This document shows positions 1-11,299 of a stretch of 64,000 nucleotides of DNA, in pieces. The DNA is from Leguminivora glycinivorella (taxonomy: Eukaryota > Arthropoda > Insecta > Lepidoptera > Tortricidae): positions 19,949,772 to 20,013,771 of the forward strand of contig NC_062987.1 of NCBI RefSeq assembly GCF_023078275.1, given 5' to 3'. Position 1 is the stretch's first letter; the number at the start of each line of letters is the position of its first letter. The position numbers and the translations under genes were made by a program. The notes below the pieces were generated by a model. The model saw only the letters and a list, made by a program, of their open reading frames with translations. It was not told where the DNA came from and did not search any database.

Positions 1-51
1 TTTTTGAAGGCGGTTTTATTTTTTGTTAAAAAGTTTTAACACCCGAGAAGT

Positions 52-752
52 AATAGTTATTTGTTATACAAGGGGGCAAAGTTGTATTTTAACGCCGAGT
101 GTGGAATTGAAAAACGAGCTAGTGAAAGGATTCTATAGTTGAACCACGAGCGAAGCGAGTGGTTCGAGAATAGAATCCTGAACTTGCGAGTTTTTTAACA
201 CACGAGAAGTAAAATACATTTGCACCCGAGTGTAACACAAAACTTTTCCTCTCACTATAGCGAGGAAACTACAACGCAAAAAATGCGTTTATCACTGCTT
301 CCAGTAGTTCCACAGGTGGTAAATCATCTTTATTAATAGATTCACCTAATTTTATCAATTTTAATGCAGTTATTTTGACTTTATTCAAGGTCAAAATACT
401 TTACCCACTAGTGGATAAAATGCGTTTTTACCCGCTGGTATTAAAGGACAAAACACATGTTTCCGAGCTAGTGAGGGGAAAAATACATTTGCACCCGAGT
501 GTAACACAAAACTTTTCCCCTCACTATAGCGAGGAAAGTACAACGCAAAAAATGCGTTTATCGCTGCCTTCAGTAGTTCCACAGGTGGTAAAACATCGTC
601 ATCACTAGATTCACTCACTTTTATCAATTTTAAAGCAGTAAAAATTACGATATTCAAGGTCAAATTACTTTATCCACTAGTGGATAAAATGCGTTTTTAC
701 CCGCTGGTATTAAAGGACAAAACACGTGTTTCCGAGCTAGTGAGGGGAAAAC
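52..752 (+). mobile_element. Family A MITE-like element, fused double copy
   Basis: Family A elements are about 430 bp. One end reads AATAGTTATTTGTTATACAA and the other contains CGAGCTAGTGAGGGG. Here a full unit (52-480) is followed directly by a second unit lacking its first part (481-752). Eight loci in this window carry the family in both orientations. Short open frames inside (about 61-90 codons) recur with every copy and are by-products of the repeat, not genes. Confidence 0.75.
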
Positions 753-1000
753 AATATTACGATGTAATTAATCTTTATTACTACTTTGAGGTAACCCTGA
801 AAAGATATCTTGTAGAAAACCCACCAACCAAAAATAAGTGCCATATAACTCTACTCTACTATTAATTCAGTTTTATCTTTCAAACAAATAAAGATATAAT
901 TTATTACTATAGTTTATTATAACAATTAAGTCTTTTATTTACATGAACTAATTTAGATATAGGTAGAAACTAAGACTTGACATATATCTAGCTTAAATAC
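753..1000. repeat. Three-fold repeated flank of family A
   Basis: This 250-bp AT-rich segment follows family A here, at 25,832-26,080 and again at 23,231-23,475. The third copy ends at the same CTTAAATA, so a longer unit (family A half plus flank) was duplicated. No coding signal is visible. Confidence 0.7.
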
Positions 1001-1028
1001 ATGGAAATTCTTGTGTAATAAAATATTA

Positions 1029-1115
1029 TACATACCTACATACAATCACGCCTGTATCCCACAAAGGGGTAGGCAGAGCACATGAAACTACTCAAGTTTC
1101 AGTGCCATTCTTGGC
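1029..1115 (-). mobile_element. LINE 3'-end fragment
   Basis: A tetranucleotide tail (TACATACA) is followed by a segment reading CACAAAGGGGTAGGCAGAG. The same tail and motif type sits beside the reverse-transcriptase C-terminus fragment at 61,020-61,375, so I read this as a short minus-strand LINE end. Repeated at 26,108-26,194. Confidence 0.4.
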
Positions 1116-1249
1116 AATTAAGCGGTTGAAAGAAAACGAAATTGTGACGAATTGTGAAATATTATACAAATAACATAAAAAAATGGACCGTGGTTCGTGG
1201 TACAGTTAACGTTAAAGTATACGTCGTTCAGTAAGTTACTGGACTGGAT

Positions 1250-1426
1250 ACATAACCTAAGCACAAAATTAAAATTTTGAAAAAACCCCCGACCGCGACA
1301 TAGTAGACCGATTTTCATGAAACATGGCTAAGAACATTCCCGACTAACTCAGATTTCAAACCAAAAAAACTCAATCTAAATCGGTTCATCCGTTCGGGAG
1401 CTACGATGCCACAGACAGACACACAC

Positions 1427-1461
<35 letters not shown>

Positions 1462-1505
1462 TACACGTCAAACTTATAATATTTTTGCTTCGGAGGTTAA
1501 TAAAA
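1250..1505 (-). mobile_element. Family C element with (TCTG)n microsatellite
   Basis: Family C elements are about 250 bp with an internal (GACA/TCTG)n array. Both ends are CG-rich motifs: ACCCCCGACCGCGACA at one end and a CCCCGACGCAAAAACG-type palindrome at the other (here decayed). Seven copies occur in the window. They resemble the Helitron-like, microsatellite-bearing elements known from Lepidoptera, but the class is not proven here. Confidence 0.6.
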
Positions 1506-1784
1506 AGAGACATATCGTCACTACTTTTAAAAAAACTTGTATCTTCGTCTGTCAATGAAAAGAAAATTGTAGTACCTAAGTGTGTATGGAATGTATATAG
1601 ACTTACTGCGTTTTAACTTTGAGAAGCAGCGTGAGATACGAGATTTTTTAAAAGTAGTGACGATATATCCATTACGTATACAGAATATTTTATGCTGGCT
1701 GTATCTATGATATGTGATGGAACTGACAGGCCTTTTGCTGGGCAGCCATATGTCATGTACACCTGACTGCCCACTTGCCCAGGC

Positions 1785-2105
1785 CCCGTAGCCGAATGGC
1801 AATTCTGCTAAACGAAACGCCATCGAAACGCCGCAGAAAGGTAGTCTGGCTCTGTCGCGCCAATACGCAAGAGCGATAGAGATAGATAGCTACGAAAGAG
1901 ATATTATCGTGAGCGTTTCGTGAGCGTCTGTGCATTCGGCTACGCACACTGACTACCTAAACGAAACGGCAATCGTTGACGACTGGGTGACAGGCGTCTA
2001 GCCTGTCGAAACGCAGTCTGACTCTGTCGCGCCTATATGGATGATAGAGATAGCTAGATTACGATAACGATATCATCATAAGCTTTTGTGCGCTTAGCTG
2101 CCTCC
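1785..2105. mobile_element. Family D MITE plus a diverged second copy
   Basis: Family D is about 150-165 bp with terminal inverted repeats reading GTAGCCGAATGGC and its complement. The core contains TCTGTCGCGCCAATACGCAA and GATAGAGATAGATA. The first copy ends near 1,945; a strongly diverged second unit follows to about 2,105. Repeated at 26,864-27,185. Confidence 0.6.
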
Positions 2106-2145
2106 CTGAACCTGGCAGGTATTACGCTGTCAATTTAAATCTTTT

Positions 2146-2549
2146 TCCCCTCACTAGCTCGGAAACACGTGTTTTGTCATTTTAATACCAGCGGGTAAAA
2201 CGCATATCCACTAGTGAGTAAAATAATTTGACCTTGAATAAAGTCAAATAAACTGCTTTAAAATTTATAAAAAGTAGGTGAATCTAGTAGTAAAGATGAT
2301 TTACCACCTGTGGAACTACTGGAAGCAGTGATAAACGCATTTTTTTGCGCTGTAGTTTCCTCGCTATAGTGAGGGGAAAAGTTTTATGTTACACTTGGGT
2401 GCAAATATATTTTACTTCTCGTGTGTTAAAAAACTCGATAGTTCAGGATTCTATTCTAGAACTATAGAATCCTTTCACTTGCCCTTTTTTCAATTCCACA
2501 CTCGGCGTTAAAATACAACTTTGCCCCCTTGTATAACAAATAACTATTA
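2146..2549 (-). mobile_element. Family A element, opposite orientation
   Basis: Complete family A unit reading from CCCCTCACTAGCTCGG to GTATAACAAATAACTATTA. Copy 2 of the large block carries it at 27,225-27,629. Confidence 0.75.
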
Positions 2550-2624
2550 GAACACTGCCGAATTTTACATACCTGCGGAAAGTAGCACTTACACTTAACT
2601 AGTCGTATAAACTATATCGCATCG

Positions 2625-2745
2625 GTGCGTGCCTATTGCATTTTTCAAGTAGACGTATTATGCAAAGCAAGTAGAGTTACTTTGCTTAATAGGCCTACTT
2701 GAAAAATAAATATTTCATTTTCATTTTTCATTTCATTTGCAAATA
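2625..2745 (+). mobile_element. CR1/Jockey-like LINE 3' end
   Basis: The segment ends GCCTACTTGAAAAATAAATA followed by a (CATTTT)n-type tail. The same 3' end closes the LINE whose reverse transcriptase is readable at 50,694-52,482 (its tail is near 52,950-52,990), so this is a 5'-truncated copy of that LINE family. Confidence 0.6.
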
Positions 2746-2749
2746 GTGC

Positions 2750-3642
2750 GAAAAGGACGGCCTGACGTTATACCGGTGCTTGCCTGCTTGGTCTACACGT
2801 AAGGTAAATAAGTGCTGTAAAGGGTTATTATAAAACTTTAGTGAGACATATTTAATTGTACGGATAAAGATATACTCACGTTAATATGTCGCGATTGGCG
2901 ACATGATTCGAGTCATAGTTATGTACAAAGATTAGATCCAAGATGAGCAAAGCGAGGACCAAGAACTTGTATTTTAGTTGCCTATTAATAGTGCATTACG
3001 ATGATGCAAGTGCGGAAAAAAGGAAGTCCGTCTGTCGTACGACGTTTTTCAGTACAGATGGCCCTACGAAGTTTCGACCAGACAAGTAATGAACCACTTC
3101 TCGCACTAGTGCGTAAAAAAAGCACCATCAAATTCTACATTATAATGAAATTCGCAAAGGAGACCTCGTGCCACCTTAAACAGCCCTTTAAATTCTGCCA
3201 AGTACCAAGGCACGTGTCTTGTAATTTGGTAAAATAAAAACAAAAATCTAAACAAATGAAGCAAGACGTTAAAAATGGTATTGGGAAAATTTGCAACTTT
3301 TTATGTTACGCCAATCATAACATTTCACAAGATTCCCTTGAAATAAATTTTATTAAAAGAAACAACATAAAACATGTAAGGTTTCAAGGGAATTTTTAAC
3401 AAAGTTTTGAAATTTTCTTGCAATATTTGATAAAGAATATATTTTTGGCTTTAGAAAGGCTCTAGTCGTTATAAAGGTTATTTTACCTTCGTGATCGTTG
3501 GCGTCGTGTGCTTTAAAACGTGAGAGGTTATTTCAAAATATATTCCTCAATTGTGGTAACTTTTTCAAAAGAACCTTTTTACAAGAAAGTTTCCTATGTT
3601 TACTACAGAAATGGTTAATGCGTTTAGGATGAGAGATTGTGC
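2750..3642. other. Intergenic, no gene seen; family G fragment inside
   Basis: About 140 bp at 2,990-3,130 match the family G element found whole at 18,780-19,010 and 57,980-58,207 (GTGCG...AAAAGGAAG, then CTTCTCGCACTAGTGCG). The rest is AT-rich with no codon bias, splice-framed open frame or RNA fold that I can support. Confidence 0.5.
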
Positions 3643-3676
3643 GTTTGTTTGTTTGTTTGTTTGTTTGTTTGTTTGT
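3643..3676. repeat. (GTTT)n microsatellite
   Basis: About eight uninterrupted GTTT units, present at the same length in copy 2 (28,723-28,756). Confidence 0.9.
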
Positions 3677-3948
3677 GCAAACGAATGTTACCGATTACCT
3701 CCTAAACTATAACTAAACCGATTTTAATGCGGTTGTCAGCAATGGGTGTCTGGTTGATTGGTGCATGTTCTTAAATAGATGTTACGGTGATAACTCACTA
3801 AGAAGCGCTGCAATGAAACATGTTTTTCAGAAGAACTTTTTTAGTTCCAAGAAAGTTTCTATGTTTACTATATAACAAGCGCCATCCAGCCGAGCATACG
3901 CCACCTAGGCCGACCGTACTTTATGGTTCTTTTTCTTGTGGCCTTTTT

Positions 3949-4504
3949 AGGGTTCCGTAGTCAACTAGGAACCCTTATAGTTTCGCCATGTCTGTCTGTC
4001 TGTCCGTCCGTCCGTCCGTCCGTCCGTCCGTCCGTCCGCGGATAATCTCAGTAACCGTTAGCACTAGAAAGCTGAAATTTGGTACCAATATGTACATCAA
4101 TCACGCCGACAAAGTGCAAAAATAAAAAATGGAAAAATATGTTTTATTAGGGTATCCCCCTACATGTAAAGTGGGGCTGATATTTTTTTCATTCCAACCC
4201 CAACGTGTGATATATTGTTCGATAGGTATTTAAAAATGAACAAGGGTTTGCAAAGATCGTTTTTTGATAATATTAATATTTTCGGAAATAATCGCTCCTA
4301 AAGGAAAAAAAAGTGCGTCCCCCCCCTCTAACTTTTGAACCATAAGTTTAAAAAATATGAAAAAAATCACAAAAGTAGAACTTTATAAGGACTTTCTAGG
4401 AAAATTATTTTGAACTTGATAGGTTCAGTAGTTTTTGAGAAAAATACGGAAAACTACGGAACCCTACACTGAGCGTGGCCCGACACGCTCTTGGCCGGTT
4501 TTTT
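3949..4504 (+). mobile_element. Family B element with (TCCG)n microsatellite
   Basis: Family B elements are about 550 bp. They begin AGGGTTCCGTAGTCAACTAG, carry a (TCTG)n/(TCCG)n array near the 5' end, and finish with a hairpin GAGCGTG...CACGCTC followed by TTGGCCGGTTTTTT. The 3' hairpin is reminiscent of Helitron-like elements. This copy is flanked by an 11-bp repeat (TTTATGGTTCT at about 3,920 and again just after 4,504). Seven more or less complete copies occur in the window. Confidence 0.7.
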
Positions 4505-4554
4505 CTTTATGGTTCTGAAGTACGTTTTTTCTTAGACTATATCTGTCTATACGG

Positions 4555-5034
4555 AGTTATACAAGGTGCTCGCGAGGAACCCATATAACTTTAACGGCAT
4601 ATTCTTGGTCACATTTTTAAGACTAAAATGTCATATAAACTTTTCTAGATTTCGTCTAGTTTCAGAGTTATTGCCAATTTAAAAAAAAACATTTCCGTAT
4701 TGTTACTCAGTAGAAAAGGTTTCTTAACGGCGCTGATGCGCAATTGTGGAGCATAGTCTCACAGTAGTCATTGATAGATGTCAAAATGTGACAAGAAAAA
4801 CTTCCAAATAATTTGGTTTTTAGAAAAATAAATGTAGGAACTCATTTTAATTGCCAACTTTATGGATAAAAAAATTTTTTTATGTGAAAATACGTCCAAA
4901 AAAGTAAAAAAAAAAAAATAAATAAAAAAAAATTTTTTGGCGAAAAATTTTAAAATTCATATAACATTTTTTCTTTCTTTTTGCCTCAGAAACGCGTGGT
5001 TCAAGTTATGCGGGTTCCTCGCGAGCACTTTGTA
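4555..5034 (+). mobile_element. Family H MITE, 480 bp
   Basis: Terminal inverted repeats of about 30 bp read ACAAGGTGCTCGCGAGGAAC at the left and its near complement at the right, flanked by TATA-like sequence. The interior is AT-rich with A/T homopolymers. Repeated at 29,640-30,116 and, inverted, at 62,041-62,505. The short open frames crossing its right end are by-products. Confidence 0.75.
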
Positions 5035-5107
5035 TATTATTATGTCTTTGGCAACACTGATACTCAACATCAATTTGTTGAACTGGCAATGAACGGCGAA
5101 GTCCGTT

Positions 5108-5227
5108 TTCACATTATCCGATCCGATATCGGATGTCGAAAGGATTTCTATAGAAAAAAATCCAAGATGGCGCCTGTAATGTATGGGATATCGGTCCTAC
5201 ATCCGATATCGGATCGGATAATGTGAA
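5108..5227. mobile_element. 120-bp MITE with 29-bp inverted repeats
   Basis: The two ends are perfect inverted repeats of 29 bp built around TCCGATATCGGA. The interior contains CCAAGATGGCGCC. Also at 30,190-30,309 in copy 2. No transposase is present. Confidence 0.8.
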
Positions 5228-5690
5228 AGCGCACGAAAGGTTACTGCCGCGCGACAATTGCCATTGCCAGTATTGCCACTGAGTTGAACTGATTTAAAAG
5301 TTCTTTGACAGATCTAGTTTTTTCAGTCGAATTGGAATAGTTTGAACAGTTAACTTTTTCATTTAGTTTTTTGCGCGGATTAAAACCAAATATTAATTGT
5401 TCATATATAGTACATTGTATATTAAGGACGGAAAGTGACGGATTACGAACGGCTGTTTGAATATACACAATGTTTTTCATCACACTCGCGAAATAAGAAC
5501 CAAATTTTAAACTAACTGTACTGAAATACCCTGACATTTCGAACATTCGTCCGCTATCTTCTAATTTTTGACAGGTCGTGGAAGGCCCTACCCAGGTATT
5601 GACTTTACCGCGAAGCGGTAAAATAGCTCATTACGTATCAGTATATGTATAGGCATGTAATAACACCGTTTACGAGCGAGTGTGATGAAG
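5228..5690. other. Intergenic, no gene seen
   Basis: A 101-codon open frame on the minus strand (5,241-5,546) has no recognisable domain, no codon bias and no splice or promoter context. I do not call it a gene. Confidence 0.5.
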
Positions 5691-5691
5691 C

Positions 5692-6000
5692 GCTGGTAGC
5701 CCAGCGGTAAGTACGTGCGACTTTTGTTCCGGAGGTCGCGGGTTTGAACCCCGGCTCGCACCAATGAGTTTTTCGGAATTTATGTGCGAAATGTCATTTG
5801 ATGTTTGCCAATCGCTTTTCGGTGAAGGAACACATCGTGAGGAAACCGGACTAATTCCAATAAGGTTTAGTTTTACCCTTCGGGTTGGAAAATCAGATGG
5901 CAGCCGTTTTCGTAAAAACTAGTGCCTACGCCAACGGCTAAGTCTTGGGATTAGTTGTGAAAGCGGACCCCAGGCTTCCATGAGCCGTGGAGTGTGATGA
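5692..6000 (+). mobile_element. tRNA-derived SINE
   Basis: The head (5,692-5,764) has a tRNA-like A box (TAGCCCAGCGG) and B box (GGGTTTGAACCCC). The body runs on through GTGCGAAATGTCATTTGATG and GCGGACCCCAGGCT to a GAGTGTGATGA end. Related copies are at 30,774-31,082, 61,680-61,995 (+), 56,440-56,848 (-, interrupted) and a 5'-truncated one at 18,087-18,213. Confidence 0.75.
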
Positions 6001-8220
6001 ATAGTATATTCCTGTGTTTCAGTCAATTTTCAACGAAATGTTAAAAGGGGAAATTGGCTTAAGCGAATCAGGTTAATTAAAAGTGCTTAACGGCGCTAAC
6101 GAGCGGCGAGGTGGATGCAGTTATTATATAAAGTATCATCCATAAGAGCATAGACATAGGACATAGACACACACACATTCTATACCAAAGACATATATAA
6201 CTCCGCATAAACGGATAAAGTCTAAGAAAAAAACGTACCTCAGTACCATACAGAAAAAGGTAAGGTGGCCTGGATGGCATTACACCTTTGGGTTACGCTC
6301 AGCTAGATGGCGCTAATATTCATATTGGACATTTTAACTCATGATGTGAAATACCCTATAATGGACGGTGATGGATAAAACAACACAAATCCTTAAAAAT
6401 AAGTATCTATAGTTTCTAAAAACTGACGGCAATGTACTACCGTAACCTAGCACTTCATAGAGCTGTTTAATTTTGGAAGTTTCATTTAATTCGGTTATTT
6501 ATGAAGGATTTGGCGGCAAGATAAAAGTCACCAGTTTACTGGAAAAAATATCAAGACGAATTCTCGAAGTAATGTTGCTAAGAGAGTTGAGTTCACGTAT
6601 AAAATAATAAAAAAATAGTATTCAGTATAACCTTCAATGAGTTTGCATTTTAATGTATTGGGTTTTTCCTGAGATAAGGTATAAAACATGCTAGTTTGTT
6701 GCTCTTCAAAGATATAAAAAGAAGTAGTGTTATTTTATGAGTGTCCATTACTGGAACCGGAAAACTGCGTACCTCCTATGATGGACATGTGAACAATTCA
6801 CGAAACCAAAATTTACAAGAAACAATGGTAAAAAAAATAACCCAAACTAGCTTTATTTGGGGTATAGTTATAAAATTGACTCATTGAGTATCAGTAAGCT
6901 TTAAAAGTAAAATTCCAAACTTATTTCACTGTCCATAATGGGGGATCCATTACTAGAGAACTGCCGTCCATGATTGGAGAAAAAACACTCTAGTTTTAAT
7001 TTGTTAATTATGAAGAAACCAATCGGAGTATCTTTTCTCCAATACGCTTGAAATGTAAAAGAAGGATAAGACATTCAAGTTTTAACAAGCTTAGCGGTAA
7101 GAGTTTTTACACGTATCAGTAAATTATTGAAAAAAGGGCAAAATTTTATCTTAAACTGTCCATGATTGGGTCCGTTATCTTATCAAGCTAAGAATATGGG
7201 GTCAAATTGTCAAAACAAGGACTCGATAAAAGACTCACATTACAACCCCGTCTTCCTTATATTACTGTTTCAGAATGAAACATGGGACTCTAATTAGTAT
7301 TAAAATAATTTTTTAAATTTTTGGTTCTATTTGGGGACGAAATAAAAAAGCTTTAACTTAAAAAACTTTTTTATTTAATTTACTTTTACCTATTTCTCTT
7401 TTAACTTAACCATAAATCTTTGTTTAATTGTGGTTTTATAGAAGAATATTTACATTGGCAATCAGTAGGGGTACTTAGGTACACAATTTTTTTCATACAC
7501 GCGTTTCTCTTTGGTCGAAAAAGAACAGCCGACGAACATAAAAAGGGTAATTTAATTTGAAGAATTTTTAGAACCTAATTGCTATTCTCTTTACATTTTA
7601 GATATTACTCCATAATAGGGCACAGGATAATTCAAAAACCGGAGTCGAGACATTATTTGTTTGTATTAGAGGATTCAATGATTATATGTACTCGTATAAG
7701 ATGTCTAAAGTCTGACGAAATTGTTTTAAAGCTAAAGATGGCGTATTCGTACAAAAGGTTCTTCAGTTGGTAATAGTTATTTTCACTTCTCATGCTCAAA
7801 AAGTGCACCTTTATGTCGTTCATAGACGACATAAAGTCGCATTTTATGCTCTAGAGCATAAAGTAAAATTTTCTTCTAAGACAGGTAATCGATCTCAACA
7901 GCCAAACATATCATGCACAATACCTACTTGAGTAATAAAATTATGTAGATGACAAAACGTGTTAAGTAGGTATATTATTTTATTTTGCAACAGTTTATAA
8001 GAATTCGTATTTTCTGCAATTTTTAGTAAATCACATAAAATAGGAGTCGATTATCGTCCAAAAATGCTCCGAAATCTTTGACATGCATAAAACCAAATGT
8101 CTGAAACTCCAGATCCAATGTTAAAAAATTAAAAAAGTTAGTTGGCTGGGATTGGTGTTCTTTTGCTTTACGACAATTTCGTGGTGTAAATCTGCCGTAA
8201 AAAAATTATTAACAAAAAAT
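6001..8220. other. AT-rich intergenic sequence, indel-noisy in this copy
   Basis: No gene can be supported. 6,077-6,312 holds an arm that pairs with 3,888-3,927 plus 4,505-4,560 as an inverted repeat. Against copy 2 (31,140-33,240) this stretch has many 1-3 bp extra bases, few substitutions, and a single larger difference. That pattern looks like consensus error at a thinly covered contig end. Confidence 0.5.
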
Positions 8221-8224
8221 AAAA

Positions 8225-8535
8225 ACACAGTTTACAAGGGCGTAAATAATCTCTATTTTTACCCTCGTCTACTATTTTGGTAGTAAAAAGGGTAAACATG
8301 CGTCACTTTTTATGCCCTTGTTGTACAATTTGCTATTGTTTTACAAGGGGGAAAAGTCGTTGATGTTTAACTGCAACGTGCCAATATTGATATCCCGGCA
8401 AGCGAATAGTTCCAATATTGAACCACTCGCTAAAGTGGAAATATGAGCGCTGCGAAAAAGAGGTTTCAAGGCACGAAGGTTAAAATAAACTTTGGCACCG
8501 AGTGAAACCACAAAATTATTGTTCACTACACCAAC
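8225..8535. mobile_element. Family A-related MITE
   Basis: It contains a TTTTACAAGGGGGAAAAG motif close to the family A end, an ATTGAACCACTCGCTAAAGTGG centre and CACCGAGTGAAAC. It is best seen as a diverged relative. Copy 2 has it at 33,258-33,560. Confidence 0.45.
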
Positions 8536-8955
8536 ACGAGCAAAATACTAAATGAGATAACATCAAACTACTTAAATCAAATCCATCATTACAATATTTA
8601 TGATTCAAAATCAATCAATCAATTAAGATAACATTTTTACGCAATTACTTTGCACTCTTGTAGATAAAATTCAAATTTGCTATCTTCGAAGAATCAGTAG
8701 ACGCTTTCAAATCAAATCAAAAATCATTTTATAGTTAGTGTAGTGTGGTGTGGTGAAAAGTTATTTTTCTTATTAATTCATTGACTTTCCTGAGACCAAA
8801 TTTGTTAATCAATAATCATCCTGAACAGTTTTATGCAAATTTGACAACATTATACATCTAATACAGCGAATTAATCAAAGTCAAATTATTGGTATCAGGT
8901 AGATACTAGATATAAAAGGAGTATCAACAAGCACCTACATTATATTTTATGGTTT
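8536..8955. other. AT-rich intergenic, no gene seen
   Basis: No supported feature. Copy 2 carries a 236-bp segment just beyond this stretch (33,974-34,209) that is absent here. Confidence 0.5.
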
Positions 8956-9545
8956 ATGTTTTTCTACTCCCGTACTGTTATTCGTGAGTTACAAGGTCGT
9001 GCATAGAACTTTAAAACCCTACATAAAAAAGATGTCAGGACAAGTCTATCTAGTCTATACCCTGAAAACATTTAGTAGCAGTAGCACGATATAGCTGTTA
9101 CAGTTCAGTAAATACATTGCTACCAACTTAACAAACCAATTCGCAGAGTCGAGACTCCTTCGTTTTCTGCTGCGTTCATTGGCGACGCGTCGAATCGCAT
9201 TCAAATGTATGAGAACTCGATTCAACTCGGCTCGATTCGTCTTAGTGGCCAGGCTTCAAAGAACCATACCATAGACAGTTTTATTTTCATGTTTGCACCC
9301 AAACTGCATATTCAAAATGGTAGGTGGTCCACCTAGATAACTAAGATGACTGAAAGTAGGTATTTGTTGAATTTATAATTTTCTTTTCAAAATAAGTGCT
9401 TGGTCGTAGAAAAAGTATTGTATGCAACGGTGTTTAACTGAGTCAAAAAATGCTCGTGGCGTCTTTATTAACAATTTTCGGCTTCGCCTCAAATTGTTAC
9501 CCACGCCACTCACCTTTTTGACCTCTTTTAACCACCAGTTGCATA
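8956..9545 (+). repeat. Dispersed repeat, also inverted at 13,920-14,315
   Basis: Its two ends (8,956-9,030 and 9,436-9,545) match the inverted segment 13,920-14,315 at both of its ends, in the mirrored order expected for one element. Copy 2 carries it at 34,211-34,780. Confidence 0.55.
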
Positions 9546-9552
9546 AAATACT

Positions 9553-10105
9553 ATTCAATATCACAGAATATATAATAGTCCAAGTACAGAAGGCCCACTG
9601 CTTTGATGTTCACAAAATGCCGCCTTTTTAAATGCCTACAAAATTCTAACAAAGAAACGAGCCGCACGTGCATAACGTCTCGGACGATAAGTTTGCCTAT
9701 GGATTAAAGGAATTAATACTCAGATAAACTGTTATAGGTAGCTAGTTAGTAGCTATTATAGTCAAGTTTTGGATACTTCTCTAGTATATATACAGTAGGT
9801 ATTCATATATTTTGTTCAAGTCCCAACATCGCAAGCCTTCCGTGGGACAATAAATAGTAGATCTGTGTAAGATTGTCCTATTTTATTCGCGATGGCTATT
9901 TAACTAAGCATTATTAGCCATTCCACACGGACATCCCATATGAACCTTAAAAAAGTATTGCGACGTAAAAGTAACAACGGAAAGTACAACGTGCGTTCCG
10001 TGAGCACGCGCACGCCACCCTGATTAGGCCGCGAGCTCGCGGCCGCCCGGCCTGTACTGTATAGCGCGGCGATAGAGATCGCGAATTGAGCCGCCCCTGT
10101 CAATA
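9553..10105 (-). repeat. Dispersed GC-rich repeat with interior insertion
   Basis: The ends match the uninterrupted repeat at 22,330-22,590 in reverse: a CGCGAGCTCGCGGCCGC block lies at one side and CTTTGATGTTCACAAAA at the other. About 300 bp of unrelated AT-rich sequence (roughly 9,660-9,960) separates the two parts. Also at 34,965-35,510. Confidence 0.55.
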
Positions 10106-10174
10106 TGGAACTATGTATTTTTCGATTTTTTCGCTTGCTCAATGCTCGGCGATCTCCTGTGTCGGAGGCCAAGA

Positions 10175-10432
10175 TCTTTTTTAACCCCGACGCAAAAACG
10201 ACGGGGTGTTATATATAAGTTTGACGTGTCTCTCTGTCTGTTTGTCTGTCTATCTGTGTCTGTGTCTGTCTGTGGGATCGTAGCTCCCGAACGGAAGAAC
10301 CGATTTAGATTTAGTTTTTTTTGTCTGAAAGCTGGAGTTAGTCGGGAGTGTTCTTAGCCATGTTTCAGGATAATCGGTCTACTATGTCGCGGTCGGGGTT
10401 TTTCAAAAATTTTATTTGGTTCGCTGAGTCAG
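10175..10432 (+). mobile_element. Family C element with (TCTG)n
   Basis: Complete family C copy with the palindromic CCCCGACGCAAAAACGACGG end. Its copy-2 counterpart is at 35,588-35,832. Confidence 0.65.
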
Positions 10433-10556
10433 TGAAGTAAGTAAGTAATGCTCAGGTATTTTGGCACGTGCGGTTAAACGGAAACTTTGCCCACTTGTAA
10501 AACAAATAGCTATTTATGTTTATTTTCCAGGAATACATGTCATTTTTTGACTGAAG

Positions 10557-10686
10557 CCACGACATTGGTCTAAGCGCGACAGCAGCGAGCGGCGGCCATA
10601 CATCGAGACAGCGATGGGACTTTTTGTCCACACGTATGGCTGCCGCTCGCCGCTGCCGCGCTTGAACCAATGTCGTGGCTGGGCCG
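10557..10686. mobile_element. Family E palindromic MITE, left end deleted
   Basis: A copy of the 145-bp hairpin MITE described at 19,214. The first 8 bp and everything to the left are missing because of a 307-bp deletion relative to copy 2 (35,966-36,272). Confidence 0.7.
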
Positions 10687-10808
10687 TTAGGCGGGGCATT
10701 CAGCGGCGTTCGGCGGGGCAGGCGAGCGTGGGTACACCCTATGTAGCGTCGACTCAGGACACTTGTATGAACTTCAATTGTTTGATATGCACGCCGCACG
10801 CCCCGCCA
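10687..10808. mobile_element. Family F MITE remnant
   Basis: Right part of a family F element (GTCGACTCAGGACACTTGTA, then GCACGCCGCACGCCCCGCC). The left part lies beyond the family E insertion in copy 2 (36,228-36,530). Confidence 0.55.
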
Positions 10809-11059
10809 TCCAAAGATCACCAATACGCCGTACACGAGTATAGCTGGAACAAACAATCATTCAATGTATTTTTTTACACGGCAGCGACTATTTTTCATCG
10901 CCGATAGGTCATCGATTAATTGTTTTTGTTTCCAGTGACCCAATGTATGTATATCCATTTCACTTTTATATACTTAAAACCAACATATTATATGTAATTC
11001 CCGACAAAAAAGTCTTTGTTATATAATTTTTTTTTTAATGTTTTCATTGATTTACTTAC

Positions 11060-11172
11060 AAAACTCACCTGCAACACCTCTAGTGTTTCGGGTGTCCATG
11101 GGCAGTGGTGATTGCTTACCGTCAGGCGACCTGTCTGCTCGTTTGCCTCCTATTATCCCATAAAAAAAAAAA
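11060..11172 (-). mobile_element. SINE/LINE tail fragment
   Basis: GATTGCTTACCGTCAGGCGA leads to TCGTTTGCCTCCTATTATCC and an A-run, a tail type repeated at 37,211-37,328 and, in part, at 22,190-22,245. The retroelement class is not resolved. Confidence 0.4.
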
Positions 11173-11299
11173 TTGGTGTGTGAAAACTGTGAGTGGATAA
11201 AGCCTACCCAGACGTTTTGACAGAGTTCGAGCTCAGAAAAAAAAATATGCAAAATTAAAATCAACTCAACAACACCTTTACACTTTAATAAATTTAATG

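Noticed and set aside
375..865. Short frames reading MRFYPLVLKDKT... and their minus-strand partners, repeated at many loci
   Set aside because: They occur wherever family A occurs, on both strands, with stops at variable places. They are repeat by-products, not conserved genes.
5692..5764. Possible functional tRNA gene
   Set aside because: A and B boxes are good, but the acceptor ends do not pair properly and the sequence is the head of a SINE repeated at several loci.
10452..10907. Two overlapping frames of 97-134 codons
   Set aside because: They arise from the palindromic family E MITE and GC-rich family F sequence; the frames mirror each other.
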